From contig CAISUR010000400.1 of the NCBI GenBank assembly GCA_903888655.1, forward strand, positions 1 to 11,051: a stretch of 11,051 nt of DNA, read 5' to 3'. Source of the DNA: an uncultured Bacteroidota bacterium. Its GTDB lineage: Bacteria; Bacteroidota; Bacteroidia; Flavobacteriales; Flavobacteriaceae. Of this stretch, positions 1 to 5,735 are shown one piece after another (position 1 is the stretch's first letter; the number at the start of each line of letters is the position of its first letter). Under the pieces are notes generated by a model. That model saw only the letters and a list, made by a program, of their open reading frames with translations. It was not told the origin of the DNA and did not search any database. The position numbers were made by a program, and so were the translations under genes.

Positions 1-1265
1 TCAAAAACTTTAGCACCCGAAACTTCATTCCCTTTTGTTTCAACAACAACCTTATCCAACAATTGTAACCCTTGATCTAAAGTTCTCAAAAACGACGCTT
101 CTTCTTCACGAATCACATTTGTAACCAGTTGTTGTTGCGATTTGATTTCTGGGAAAAATTCGCCCATTTGAGCAGCTAATACTTCCACCAATGTATTGAT
201 AAAAGGCTCTTTCGTATTCAAAAAGGTAAATCCGTAACGAATGGCACGACGTAAAATTCTGCGAATCACATAACCTGCGCCCGTATTGCTAGGCAATTGT
301 CCGTCAGCAATGGCAAAAGCCACCGCACGAACGTGATCCACAATAACACGTATCGCAATATTGGTTTTTTCTTGATTTGCATCAAGTACGGACAGGTCGC
401 GACCTGTCCTTGCCGAATTCGGCATATATTTTAATCCTGTAATTTGTTCTACTTTTTCAATAAGTGGCGTAAATACATCCGTATCATAATTGGAAGTCAC
501 GTTTTGCATGGCCATACACAAACGCTCAAATCCCATACCGGTATCAACATGTTGTGCTGGAAGTTTTTCTAAAGAACCATCCGCTTTACGATTGAATTCC
601 ATAAACACATTATTCCATATTTCTACTACTTGTGGATGGTCAGCATTAACCAAACTACGACCAGAAACGGCAGCTCTTTCAGCATCTGTTCTTAAATCGA
701 TGTGAATTTCGGAACACGGGCCACACGGACCTTGGTCGCCCATTTCCCAAAAGTTGTCTTTTTTGTTCCCAAGAATAATTCGGTCTTCGGGTACATATTG
801 TTTCCAAATATCCCATGATTCTTGATCAAACGGTACATTTTCGGCTGGATTTCCTTCAAAAACCGATACATATAAGCGGTCTTTATCTAGCTTTAATACT
901 TCGGTCAAAAATTCCCAAGCCCAAGCTAAAGCCTCTTTTTTGAAATACCCGCCAGCAGAGTGAGTAGGATCACCAAACGACCAGTTTCCCAACATTTCAA
1001 ACATTGTATGATGGTAGGTATCAAAACCTACATCTTCCAAATCGTTGTGCTTTCCAGACACACGAAGACATTTTTGAGTATCCGTAATCCTTTGTGATTT
1101 TGGAGTTCCATTGCCTAAAAAGTATTCCTTGAATTGTGCCATCCCCGAATTGTTAAACATCAAAGTAGGGTCGTCTTTAAGAACGATTGGCGCCGATGGA
1201 ACAATTAAATGCCCTTTGCTTTCAAAAAAATTAAGGTATGCTTTTCGAATGTCTTGTGATTTCAT
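1..1265 (-). CDS. alaS: Alanine--tRNA ligase (AlaRS), N-terminal part, cut by window edge
   Basis: Class II aminoacyl-tRNA synthetase that charges tRNA-Ala with alanine in the cytoplasm. Only the first 421 codons (plus two bases) lie in the window; the family is usually about 870 residues, so the rest of the tRNA-binding region, the editing domain and the C-Ala domain lie beyond position 1. Visible hallmarks are the start MKSQDIRKAYLNFFESKGH, the stretch TMFEMLGNWSFGD near residue 90, the GDQGPCGPCSEIH segment, and class II motif 3 as GMGFER at residues 243-248. The helical region IADGQLPSNTGAGYVIRRILRR follows. The ATG at 1263-1265 is chosen because MKSQDIR is the canonical AlaRS beginning. 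Odd feature: residues 282-292 are encoded by a double palindrome (390-424) in a linker between the catalytic core and the conserved IAIRVIVDHVRA block. The frame stays open, so the enzyme is probably functional. Divergent from the M23 peptidase gene. Confidence 0.97.
   Translation of the reverse strand, partial: MKSQDIRKAYLNFFESKGHLIVPSAPIVLKDDPTLMFNNSGMAQFKEYFLGNGTPKSQRITDTQKCLRVSGKHNDLEDVGFDTYHHTMFEMLGNWSFGDPTHSAGGYFKKEALAWAWEFLTEVLKLDKDRLYVSVFEGNPAENVPFDQESWDIWKQYVPEDRIILGNKKDNFWEMGDQGPCGPCSEIHIDLRTDAERAAVSGRSLVNADHPQVVEIWNNVFMEFNRKADGSLEKLPAQHVDTGMGFERLCMAMQNVTSNYDTDVFTPLIEKVEQITGLKYMPNSARTGRDLSVLDANQEKTNIAIRVIVDHVRAVAFAIADGQLPSNTGAGYVIRRILRRAIRYGFTFLNTKEPFINTLVEVLAAQMGEFFPEIKSQQQLVTNVIREEEASFLRTLDQGLQLLDKVVVETKGNEVSGAKVF
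390..424. repeat. Double palindromic element inserted in frame within alaS
   Basis: Two perfect palindromes lie back to back, separated by one base: GGACAGGTCGCGACCTGTCC (390-409, 20 bp) and TGCCGAATTCGGCA (411-424, 14 bp). Both are far more GC-rich than their surroundings. On the minus strand they are read as PNSARTGRDLS, residues 282-292 of AlaRS. That falls in a linker where the family varies in length, between the catalytic domain and the next conserved helix block. I see no clear target-site duplication. It resembles in concept the Rickettsia palindromic elements that persist inside protein genes; membership of a flavobacterial repeat family is inference. Confidence 0.8.
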
Positions 1266-1348
1266 TTCTATAATTAGAGTATTAGATCTTTTGATAATTA
1301 AATTTTGTTCCAATAGTTTGCTCAATAGCCCTGATTGTAGTGGAAAGC

Positions 1349-1365
1349 TCCCGATGGAATCGGGA
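1349..1365. repeat. Short GC-rich hairpin TCCCGAT-GGA-ATCGGGA
   Basis: A perfect 7-bp inverted repeat with a 3-nt loop in the alaS/M23 intergenic region. TCCCGAT...ATCGGGA hairpins are, from memory, a common dispersed motif in Flavobacterium genomes. Short flanking stretches CCTG (1330-1333) and CAGG (1380-1383) could extend it into a larger imperfect stem. If alaS is transcribed from the candidate promoter at 1489-1496, this hairpin lies in its 5' leader. No T-run follows on either strand, so a terminator role is not supported. Confidence 0.6.
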
Positions 1366-1463
1366 CTTGCAACGTAAAGCAGGAACATGGTTTACAAAGA
1401 TGCTAAAAGTTTCGCTCTTAAAAAATAGGAAAGATTGAAACATTTATTAAATTTGTTCGTATA

Positions 1464-1498
1464 ACTATTTTTGTTTTAAAAATTAGCACAAAAATAGT
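1464..1498. promoter_or_regulatory. Candidate divergent promoter pair (inverted TATTTTTG boxes)
   Basis: A perfect 10-bp inverted repeat, ACTATTTTTG (1464-1473) and CAAAAATAGT (1489-1498), is separated by 15 nt. Each arm contains TATTTTTG, a match to the Bacteroidota -7 consensus TAnnTTTG: 1466-1473 reading toward the M23 peptidase (start at 1511) and 1496-1489 on the minus strand reading toward alaS (start at 1265, giving a leader of over 200 nt). No clear -33 TTG is seen at the expected distance for either. The same palindrome could instead bind a dimeric regulator. Confidence 0.4.
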
Positions 1499-1510
1499 AT
1501 AATTTAAGAA

Positions 1511-2473
1511 ATGTCGAAGAAAGTTAAGTATTATTACGACCCAGAAAGTTTAGCCTATCGAATCATCAGTCCGCAAAAGAGGAAAAAATTTGGATATGCT
1601 TTGCTATTTTTGGTGGCGTCGGCATTATTTGGATTTCTGTGTTTTGTCATTTTAATGAATACTCCTTATTTTGAAACTCCAAAAGACAAGATTCAGGCCC
1701 GCGAAATAGAGAATATGAAGTTAAGCTATGCTCTATTAAACAAAAAATTAGAAGATATAGATGAAGTAGCTGCCAATTTGGAAGACCGTGATAATAATTT
1801 ATATCGAACCTATTTCAACTCGGCTCCTATTCCTACGGAAACAAGAAAGGCTGGGTTTATTGATAAAAACAGGTACAAAGAATTAGAAGGATACAACAAT
1901 TCCGATTTGGTCATTAGTACCTCGAAACGTGTTGATATTATTACCAAAGAATTGGCTATTCAATCGAAATCATTGGATGAAATATTGAAATTGGCAAAAG
2001 CAAAAGACAAATTATTAGCCGCCATTCCAGCTATTCAACCTGTTAAAAATGAAGATTTAAAACGAATGGCTTCTGGTTTTGGATATCGAACTGACCCTTT
2101 TACCAAAGCGCGAAAAATGCACGAAGGAATGGATTTTACGGCTAAAATGGGAACTCCAATTTATGCCACTGGCGATGGTGTTGTGAAGAATGCCGATAAT
2201 TCGTTATCAGGTTATGGAAATCATATCGAAATCAATCATGGCTATGGCTATCTGACTTTGTATGGGCATTTAAGCAAATATAAAGTCCGTGCCGGGCAAC
2301 GGGTAAAACGAGGAGACGTTATAGGTTATGTTGGCAGTACAGGCCGAAGTGAAGCGCCACATTGTCATTATGAAGTACATAAAGACGGAAAAGTAGTAAA
2401 CCCTATTAATTTTTATTACGGAAATATTTCGGCAGCAGAATATGTAGCCATATCAAAAATAGCAAACCAATAA
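1511..2473 (+). CDS. M23 family (LytM-type) zinc metallopeptidase, membrane-anchored
   Basis: A 320-residue probable peptidoglycan endopeptidase or envelope assembly factor. Residues 29-48 form one hydrophobic segment after a basic N-terminus, giving a type II anchor with the rest in the periplasm. Residues 55-165 are charged and probably helical or coiled-coil. The peptidase domain covers about 185-302. It carries HEGMD (His204, Asp208) and PHCHYEVH (His284, His286), with YGHLS at 251-255. By the LytM pattern His204, Asp208 and His286 should bind zinc, while His253 and His284 are catalytic. All five residues are present, so an active enzyme is expected rather than a degenerate EnvC/NlpD-like activator. 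First gene of the rightward run, 102 nt upstream of the MerR-type gene. Start fixed by MSKKVKYYYDPES, typical of flavobacterial M23 proteins. Natural substrate unknown. Confidence 0.92.
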   Translation: MSKKVKYYYDPESLAYRIISPQKRKKFGYALLFLVASALFGFLCFVILMNTPYFETPKDKIQAREIENMKLSYALLNKKLEDIDEVAANLEDRDNNLYRTYFNSAPIPTETRKAGFIDKNRYKELEGYNNSDLVISTSKRVDIITKELAIQSKSLDEILKLAKAKDKLLAAIPAIQPVKNEDLKRMASGFGYRTDPFTKARKMHEGMDFTAKMGTPIYATGDGVVKNADNSLSGYGNHIEINHGYGYLTLYGHLSKYKVRAGQRVKRGDVIGYVGSTGRSEAPHCHYEVHKDGKVVNPINFYYGNISAAEYVAISKIANQ

Positions 2474-2503
2474 AATCAATCGTTGGATTAACGATTTAAG
2501 ATT

Positions 2504-2534
2504 GATAATTTTTGAAATTAATTCAAAAATTATC
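2504..2534. repeat. AT-rich perfect inverted repeat upstream of the merR-like gene
   Basis: The arms GATAATTTTTGAA (2504-2516) and TTCAAAAATTATC (2522-2534) are perfectly complementary over 13 bp around the loop ATTAA. It sits 30 nt after the M23 stop and 41 nt before the MerR-type start. It has few G/C pairs and no following T-run, so it is a poor intrinsic terminator. A binding site for a dimeric regulator, possibly the adjacent MerR-type protein acting on its own gene, is a reasonable alternative but unproven. Confidence 0.5.
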
Positions 2535-2575
2535 TAATTGGAATTTAGAATTTATTAATTTGGAATTTAAAAAAT

Positions 2576-2908
2576 ATGCACATACAATTATCGAAAGACA
2601 AATTATATTTTAGCATTGGCGAAGTGGCCGAAGCTTTTCAAGTAAATGCCTCACTCATTCGTTTTTGGGACAAGGAATTTGACATTCTAAAACCAAAGAA
2701 AAATGCGAAAGGCAACCGCATGTTTACTCAAGAAGATGTTAAAAATTTGCAACTAATCTATCATCTGGTTAAAGAACGAGGTTTTACTTTAGAAGGAGCT
2801 AAAACACATTTGAAAGAAGGACAGAAAAAAACGCTGGATAAATTTGAAATAATAGCAAAGCTTGAAGGCCTTAAAGCCGAATTAACGAATATTAAAAACC
2901 AACTTTAA
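2576..2908 (+). CDS. MerR-type HTH DNA-binding protein
   Basis: A 110-residue protein with one MerR-type winged helix-turn-helix. Residues 11-34 (FSIGEVAEAFQVNASLIRFWDKEF) form the helix-turn-helix, KKNAKGNRMFTQEDV (41-55) the wing and start of the third helix, and IYHLVKERGFTLEGAKTHL the following helices. Residues 85-110 form a short amphipathic helix, likely the antiparallel dimerisation coiled coil. There is no effector-binding domain and no metal-sensing Cys cluster, so it is a minimal regulator whose signal, if any, is not evident. It lies 2 nt upstream of the small membrane protein gene and heads the tight part of the run, which suggests it regulates these envelope genes or itself. The nearby palindrome at 2504-2534 is a candidate operator. 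Family confident; target inferred. Confidence 0.88.
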   Translation: MHIQLSKDKLYFSIGEVAEAFQVNASLIRFWDKEFDILKPKKNAKGNRMFTQEDVKNLQLIYHLVKERGFTLEGAKTHLKEGQKKTLDKFEIIAKLEGLKAELTNIKNQL

Positions 2909-2910
2909 AG

Positions 2911-3189
2911 ATGAACACAAAATCAATTTTACAAATCAGTTTTATCTTTAGTTTTTTGACTGTAATTGTTGGAGCCTTTTTAAAAATCGAGCATTATCCA
3001 TATGCTCATTTGACTATAATCGTTGGATTATTATTTCATTTAATCTTTTTGATTGCTGGAATTTTCGAAGTATCCAAATCAAAAAAGATAGAGGTTTCAG
3101 AAAAATTTATGTGGACCGTTGGATTTATCTTTTTTGGCAGTGTTGCAGGTTTGGTATACCTTTTGTCTGCAAGAAAACGAATCGTTTAA
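2911..3189 (+). CDS. Small three-helix membrane protein, GldL-like N-terminal hairpin
   Basis: A 92-residue integral membrane protein of unknown function. Hydrophobic segments lie at about 8-25, 33-53 and 67-86, and the C-terminus is basic (ARKRIV), probably cytoplasmic. The segment IVGAFLKIEHYPYAHLTIIVGLLFHLIF resembles the first transmembrane hairpin of GldL, the gliding/type 9 secretion motor subunit (VGA-x-FKI-x-H followed by LT..VGL). It lacks GldL's long cytoplasmic part and has a third helix instead. The SVAGLVYLLSARKR ending is reminiscent of small PLDc_N-type membrane domains. Both resemblances are by eye. The gene starts 2 nt after the MerR-type stop and precedes lemA by 41 nt, so it is very likely co-transcribed. 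The first ATG is the only sensible start. Confidence 0.8.
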   Translation: MNTKSILQISFIFSFLTVIVGAFLKIEHYPYAHLTIIVGLLFHLIFLIAGIFEVSKSKKIEVSEKFMWTVGFIFFGSVAGLVYLLSARKRIV

Positions 3190-3230
3190 AATAAAACTAA
3201 AAACAATAAATAACTTTAAATTAAAAAAAC

Positions 3231-3842
3231 ATGGATTTTAAAAAATTTTTACCTTGGATTATCGGAATTGGATTAGTATTAATTATTGCCTTCTATGTGA
3301 TGGGAGTAAAAAATACTGCATTACGCTTCAATCAAGCTACTGAGAAAGAATGGGGAAATGTAAACACCGCGTATCAAAGAAGAAATGACTTGATTGGAAA
3401 TTTAGTTAAAACAGTACAAGGGGCTGCCGATTTTGAAAAAGGAACATTAACTGCTGTAATTGAAGCGCGTTCTAAAGCAACAGCGATTACTATTGATCCA
3501 AAAAATATTACGCCAGATCAATTAGCTAAATTCAATCAAGCACAAGCAGGAGTTTCATCTACCTTATCGCGATTGTTAGTTTCTGTAGAAAGATATCCTG
3601 AACTAAAATCAAATGAAAACTTCTTGAAACTTCAAGACGAATTGGCGAGTACGGAAAATCAAATTCTTACTGCTAGAACACGTTTCAACGAATCGGTTCA
3701 AGCGTATAATGGCTATGTGTTAGCGATGCCACAAAGCTTCTTCCTTGGCAGTTACAAAGAAAAAGCTTACTTTCAAGCGGTAGCAGGTGCCGAAAAAGCG
3801 CCAGATGTAAAGTTTGATTTCGACAAAAAAGAATCTAAATAA
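3231..3842 (+). CDS. LemA family protein
   Basis: A 203-residue LemA family membrane protein. Residues 8-24 form the single transmembrane helix, followed by a long helical domain. The family hallmarks are present: AYQRRNDLIGNLVKTVQG (48-64), ERYPELKSNENFLKLQDEL (120-138), TENQILTARTRFNESVQAYN (141-160) and the FFLGSYKEKAYF stretch (170-181). Length is normal for LemA (about 180-200). The C-terminal tail is charged and ends FDFDKKESK. LemA proteins have no assigned biochemical activity; they recur beside TPM-domain (YgcG-like) proteins and are thought to act at the envelope. The same partnership is seen here, since the next two genes both encode TPM domains and the first begins 1 nt after this stop. 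The start at MDFKKFLPW places the transmembrane helix directly at the N-terminus, as in the family. Confidence 0.93.
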   Translation: MDFKKFLPWIIGIGLVLIIAFYVMGVKNTALRFNQATEKEWGNVNTAYQRRNDLIGNLVKTVQGAADFEKGTLTAVIEARSKATAITIDPKNITPDQLAKFNQAQAGVSSTLSRLLVSVERYPELKSNENFLKLQDELASTENQILTARTRFNESVQAYNGYVLAMPQSFFLGSYKEKAYFQAVAGAEKAPDVKFDFDKKESK

Positions 3843-3843
3843 G

Positions 3844-4287
3844 ATGTCTAAAATAGAGACCTTTTTATCTAAAGCCGATGAAGCAGAAGTAGTTGAGGCC
3901 ATTCGATTGGCAGAAGAAAATACTTCGGGTGAAATTCGGGTACATTTAGAAAAAGAAACTTCCATTGCTCCTTTCGAGAGAGCGGTGGAAGTTTTTCATA
4001 ATTTGAAAATGGAAAACACCAAAGACCACAATGGGGTAATCATTTATGTGGCTATTGCTAGCAAACAATTTGCGATTTATGGTGGCCAAGGGATTCATGA
4101 AAAAGTACCTGCTGATTTTTGGAACAGCACCAAAGACGTTATGCTACACCATTTTAAAAATGGGAATAACAAACAAGCATTGGTGGAAGGAATCTTAAAA
4201 GCAGGAGAGCAATTAAAAAGCTACTTCCCGCATCAAGATGATGATGTGAACGAACTTTCTAACGAAATATCAAAAGGAACACTATGA
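3844..4287 (+). CDS. TPM-domain protein, cytosolic (no signal peptide)
   Basis: A 147-residue protein made almost entirely of a TPM domain (TPM_phosphatase family). Visible signatures are AIRLAEENTSGEIRVHLEKE (19-38), KDHNGVIIYVAIASKQFAIYGGQGIHEKVPADFW (60-93) and the closing VEGILKAGEQLKSYFP (114-129). There is no signal peptide or transmembrane helix, so it probably acts in the cytoplasm, unlike the exported paralogue encoded next. TPM domains have been linked to acid phosphatase activity in plant TLP18.3, but whether this bacterial subgroup is catalytic is not known. An upstream in-frame ATG at 3814 lies inside lemA and would add a lysine- and asparagine-rich extension; MSKIETFLSKADE at 3844, one base after the lemA stop, is the better start. 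It overlaps the next gene by ATGA (4284-4287), implying translational coupling. Confidence 0.9.
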   Translation: MSKIETFLSKADEAEVVEAIRLAEENTSGEIRVHLEKETSIAPFERAVEVFHNLKMENTKDHNGVIIYVAIASKQFAIYGGQGIHEKVPADFWNSTKDVMLHHFKNGNNKQALVEGILKAGEQLKSYFPHQDDDVNELSNEISKGTL

Positions 4288-5075
4288 AAATTACGAATTA
4301 TAAATTACAAATTACGAATTTTAATAGAGCCTTATTTTTCTGTATTGCGCTGTTTAGCTTTTTACCTTCATTTGCGCAATATACTATTCCCGACAAACCA
4401 AGTTTTCAAACTTCGGTGTATGATTATGCTAAATTGTTGAACGAATCTGAAAAACAACAATTAGAGCAGAAACTCGTTCGATATTCTGATTCTACCAGTA
4501 CGCAAATTGTGGTGGTGACTATTGATGACTTAAAAAATGAAGACATTGATGTATTGTCGACCAATTGGGCACAAAAATGGGGCATCGGACAAGCCAAAGA
4601 AGACAACGGCGTTATGATTTTAGTCGCAAAAAAAGACCGAAAATTAAGCATTAGACCGGGTTATGGATTGGAAGACCGATTGGTAGCTGGCGTCTGTGGT
4701 GAAATCATACGAAATGTAATTATACCCCAATTTAAAGCCGGAAGTTATTACAACGGATTAGACAAAGGGGCCGATGCCATTATTCAGGTGGTTAAAGGAA
4801 AATATAAAGGAACCCGAAAAGCAACGCATGAAAGTCATATTCCATTTGGACTCATATTATTTATTGTGATTTTAGTCGTTATGATTATTTTCAGAAATAG
4901 AAATGGTGGCGGTGGCGGTGGAAGCGGATTGATGGATGTTTTACTATTAAGCAGTCTTGGCAGAGGATTTGGCAGCGGCGGCGGATTTGGCGGCGGTTCT
5001 TCTGACGGTGGCGGATTCGGTGGCGGATTTGGCGGCGGTGGCTTCTCTGGTGGCGGTGCTAGCGGTAGTTGGTAA
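4284..5075 (+). CDS. TPM-domain membrane protein with glycine-rich tail (YgcG-like)
   Basis: A 263-residue exported envelope protein. The signal peptide covers about 1-31 (hydrophobic core RALFFCIALFSFLPSFA, likely cleaved before Gln32). The TPM domain spans about 45-170 and includes NWAQKWGIGQAKEDNGVMIL (94-113), LSIRPGYGLE (121-130) and FKAGSYYNGLDKGADAI (150-166). A transmembrane helix lies at 187-203, then a glycine-rich tail (208-263) ending GASGSW, an ending typical of the YgcG family. The TPM domain should be periplasmic and the tail on the other side. The start ATG overlaps the previous stop and is preceded by AAAGGA, an unusually good ribosome site for this genome. Oddly, codons 2-14 are made of an AT-rich direct repeat, so the signal peptide begins KITNYKLQITN. 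Last gene of the run, followed by a terminator. Probably works with the LemA protein. Confidence 0.93.
   Translation: MKITNYKLQITNFNRALFFCIALFSFLPSFAQYTIPDKPSFQTSVYDYAKLLNESEKQQLEQKLVRYSDSTSTQIVVVTIDDLKNEDIDVLSTNWAQKWGIGQAKEDNGVMILVAKKDRKLSIRPGYGLEDRLVAGVCGEIIRNVIIPQFKAGSYYNGLDKGADAIIQVVKGKYKGTRKATHESHIPFGLILFIVILVVMIIFRNRNGGGGGGSGLMDVLLLSSLGRGFGSGGGFGGGSSDGGGFGGGFGGGGFSGGGASGSW
4288..4320 (+). repeat. Direct repeat AAATTACGAATT at the start of the YgcG-like gene
   Basis: AAATTACGAATT occurs at 4288-4299 and again at 4309-4320, exactly 21 nt (seven codons) apart, with TATAAATTAC-type sequence between. It encodes ITN-YKLQ-ITN in the n-region of the signal peptide. AATTACGAATT runs are, from memory, a common intergenic low-complexity sequence in Flavobacterium. 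Here one appears to have been captured into coding sequence. Confidence 0.65.
4905..5072 (+). repeat. Glycine-codon low-complexity tract (GGN repeats)
   Basis: This tract encodes residues 208-263 of the YgcG-like protein. It is dominated by GGC/GGT/GGA codons in motifs such as GGGFGGGF and forms a local GC-rich island in AT-rich DNA. Codons are mixed rather than one uniform unit, so it is an imperfect repeat. Length variation between strains by slippage or recombination is possible. Confidence 0.8.
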
Positions 5076-5124
5076 GACCCCTTTCCATTCGCACAAGATT
5101 ATCTTAAACTCTTTCTTTACATAT

Positions 5125-5178
5125 AAATAACCTATTGGTATAATTTAATTTTAAAAATTACACCTTAATAGGTTATTT
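5125..5178. terminator. Bidirectional intrinsic terminator between convergent genes
   Basis: The outer arms AAATAACCTATT (5125-5136) and AATAGGTTATTT (5167-5178) pair perfectly over 12 bp. Inside, GGT with ACC and TAATTT with AAATTA pair further, giving one long, nearly continuous stem. Rightward, the 3' arm runs into TTTATTTTTTTA (about 5176-5187), a classic U-tract for the M23-to-TPM run. Leftward, AAATAA preceded by TATAT supplies a weaker tract for the lipoprotein gene, whose stop codon (5178-5180) abuts the stem. Confidence 0.85.
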
Positions 5179-5735
5179 TATTTTTTTATCAATAATTTAT
5201 CCCAATCAATAGTAGGTGTCTTTTCTTTTAATTTGGGTAAATCTCTTGCTTTTTTATCATTTAAAACAACTTTATTCTTTTTATAGTTTAATTCAATTTC
5301 ACCAACATAAGTAATCATTCCAGATTTAACTTCGAAAGGCAAGTCTACTGGAATGTTTTTTTCACTCTGATACATTCCTCCGTTTTCGAATAGACTAATG
5401 AGATTAAATTTATAGGATCCAGGTGGACGCTTATAAGCAAAATAATAAACTGCTTTATTTTCATCAAAAAAATCTGGATGAAATTTCATTTTTAAGATTT
5501 GTTCTGGAACAATATAAATACGATTCCTAATCTTGTTACTTCCCAAAGAGTCTATAGTATTAAAATATAATGAATAAGCATTAAATATTGGCTTTTGGTT
5601 ATGTATTGAAAAAGCTCCCACAATATAACCTTCTTGATCTTTTGAATCAAAGTTTTGAGGCATTGATGAAGAAGGTAAATTCGCACACGAATAAATTAAT
5701 AATGACAGAATAAAGATTACAGAGAAGTTTTTCAT
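5178..5735 (-). CDS. Lipoprotein of unknown function
   Basis: A 185-residue predicted lipoprotein. The N-terminus MKNFSVIFILSLLIYSCANL is a type II signal peptide with the lipobox cysteine at Cys17, so the mature protein should be lipid-anchored in the outer or inner membrane. I do not recognise a named family. The body looks like a small beta-rich domain: YFAYKRPPGSYKFNLISLF followed by PFEVKSGMITYVGEIEL. This pattern (a 'product of extrusion' phrase, then F-x-V-x-x-G-x-I-T-Y-x-G) recurs in bacterial lipoproteins of unknown role. The C-terminus is lysine-rich. It is a single gene, convergent with the YgcG-like gene and sharing its terminator; the stop codon abuts the hairpin. The start is fixed by the signal peptide at the first ATG. 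Base composition is like its neighbours, with no sign of recent transfer. Confidence 0.82.
   Translation of the reverse strand: MKNFSVIFILSLLIYSCANLPSSSMPQNFDSKDQEGYIVGAFSIHNQKPIFNAYSLYFNTIDSLGSNKIRNRIYIVPEQILKMKFHPDFFDENKAVYYFAYKRPPGSYKFNLISLFENGGMYQSEKNIPVDLPFEVKSGMITYVGEIELNYKKNKVVLNDKKARDLPKLKEKTPTIDWDKLLIKK

Noticed and set aside
490..1377. Open frames on the plus strand (490-705 and 1111-1377) opposite alaS
   Set aside because: They run antisense to a strongly conserved AlaRS coding sequence, resemble no protein, and the second extends only because stops happen to be sparse there.
1266..1510. Riboswitch or T-box-like leader for alaS
   Set aside because: I found no T-box sequence, terminator/antiterminator pair or known riboswitch core; only the short GC-rich hairpin stands out.
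2478..3030. 13-mer AATCGTTGGATTA shared by the M23-merR gap and the small membrane protein gene
   Set aside because: About one such 13-base match is expected by chance in 11 kb, and one copy is plain coding sequence.
3814..3843. Upstream ATG at 3814 as start of the first TPM gene
   Set aside because: It would overlap lemA by 29 nt and add a Lys/Asn-rich extension absent from the domain; the ATG at 3844, one base after the lemA stop, fits better.
3720..4651. Minus-strand open frames at 3720-3965 and 4424-4651
   Set aside because: Both lie antisense to lemA and the TPM genes, are rich in Ser/Phe as antisense frames of AT-rich genes tend to be, and show no motifs.
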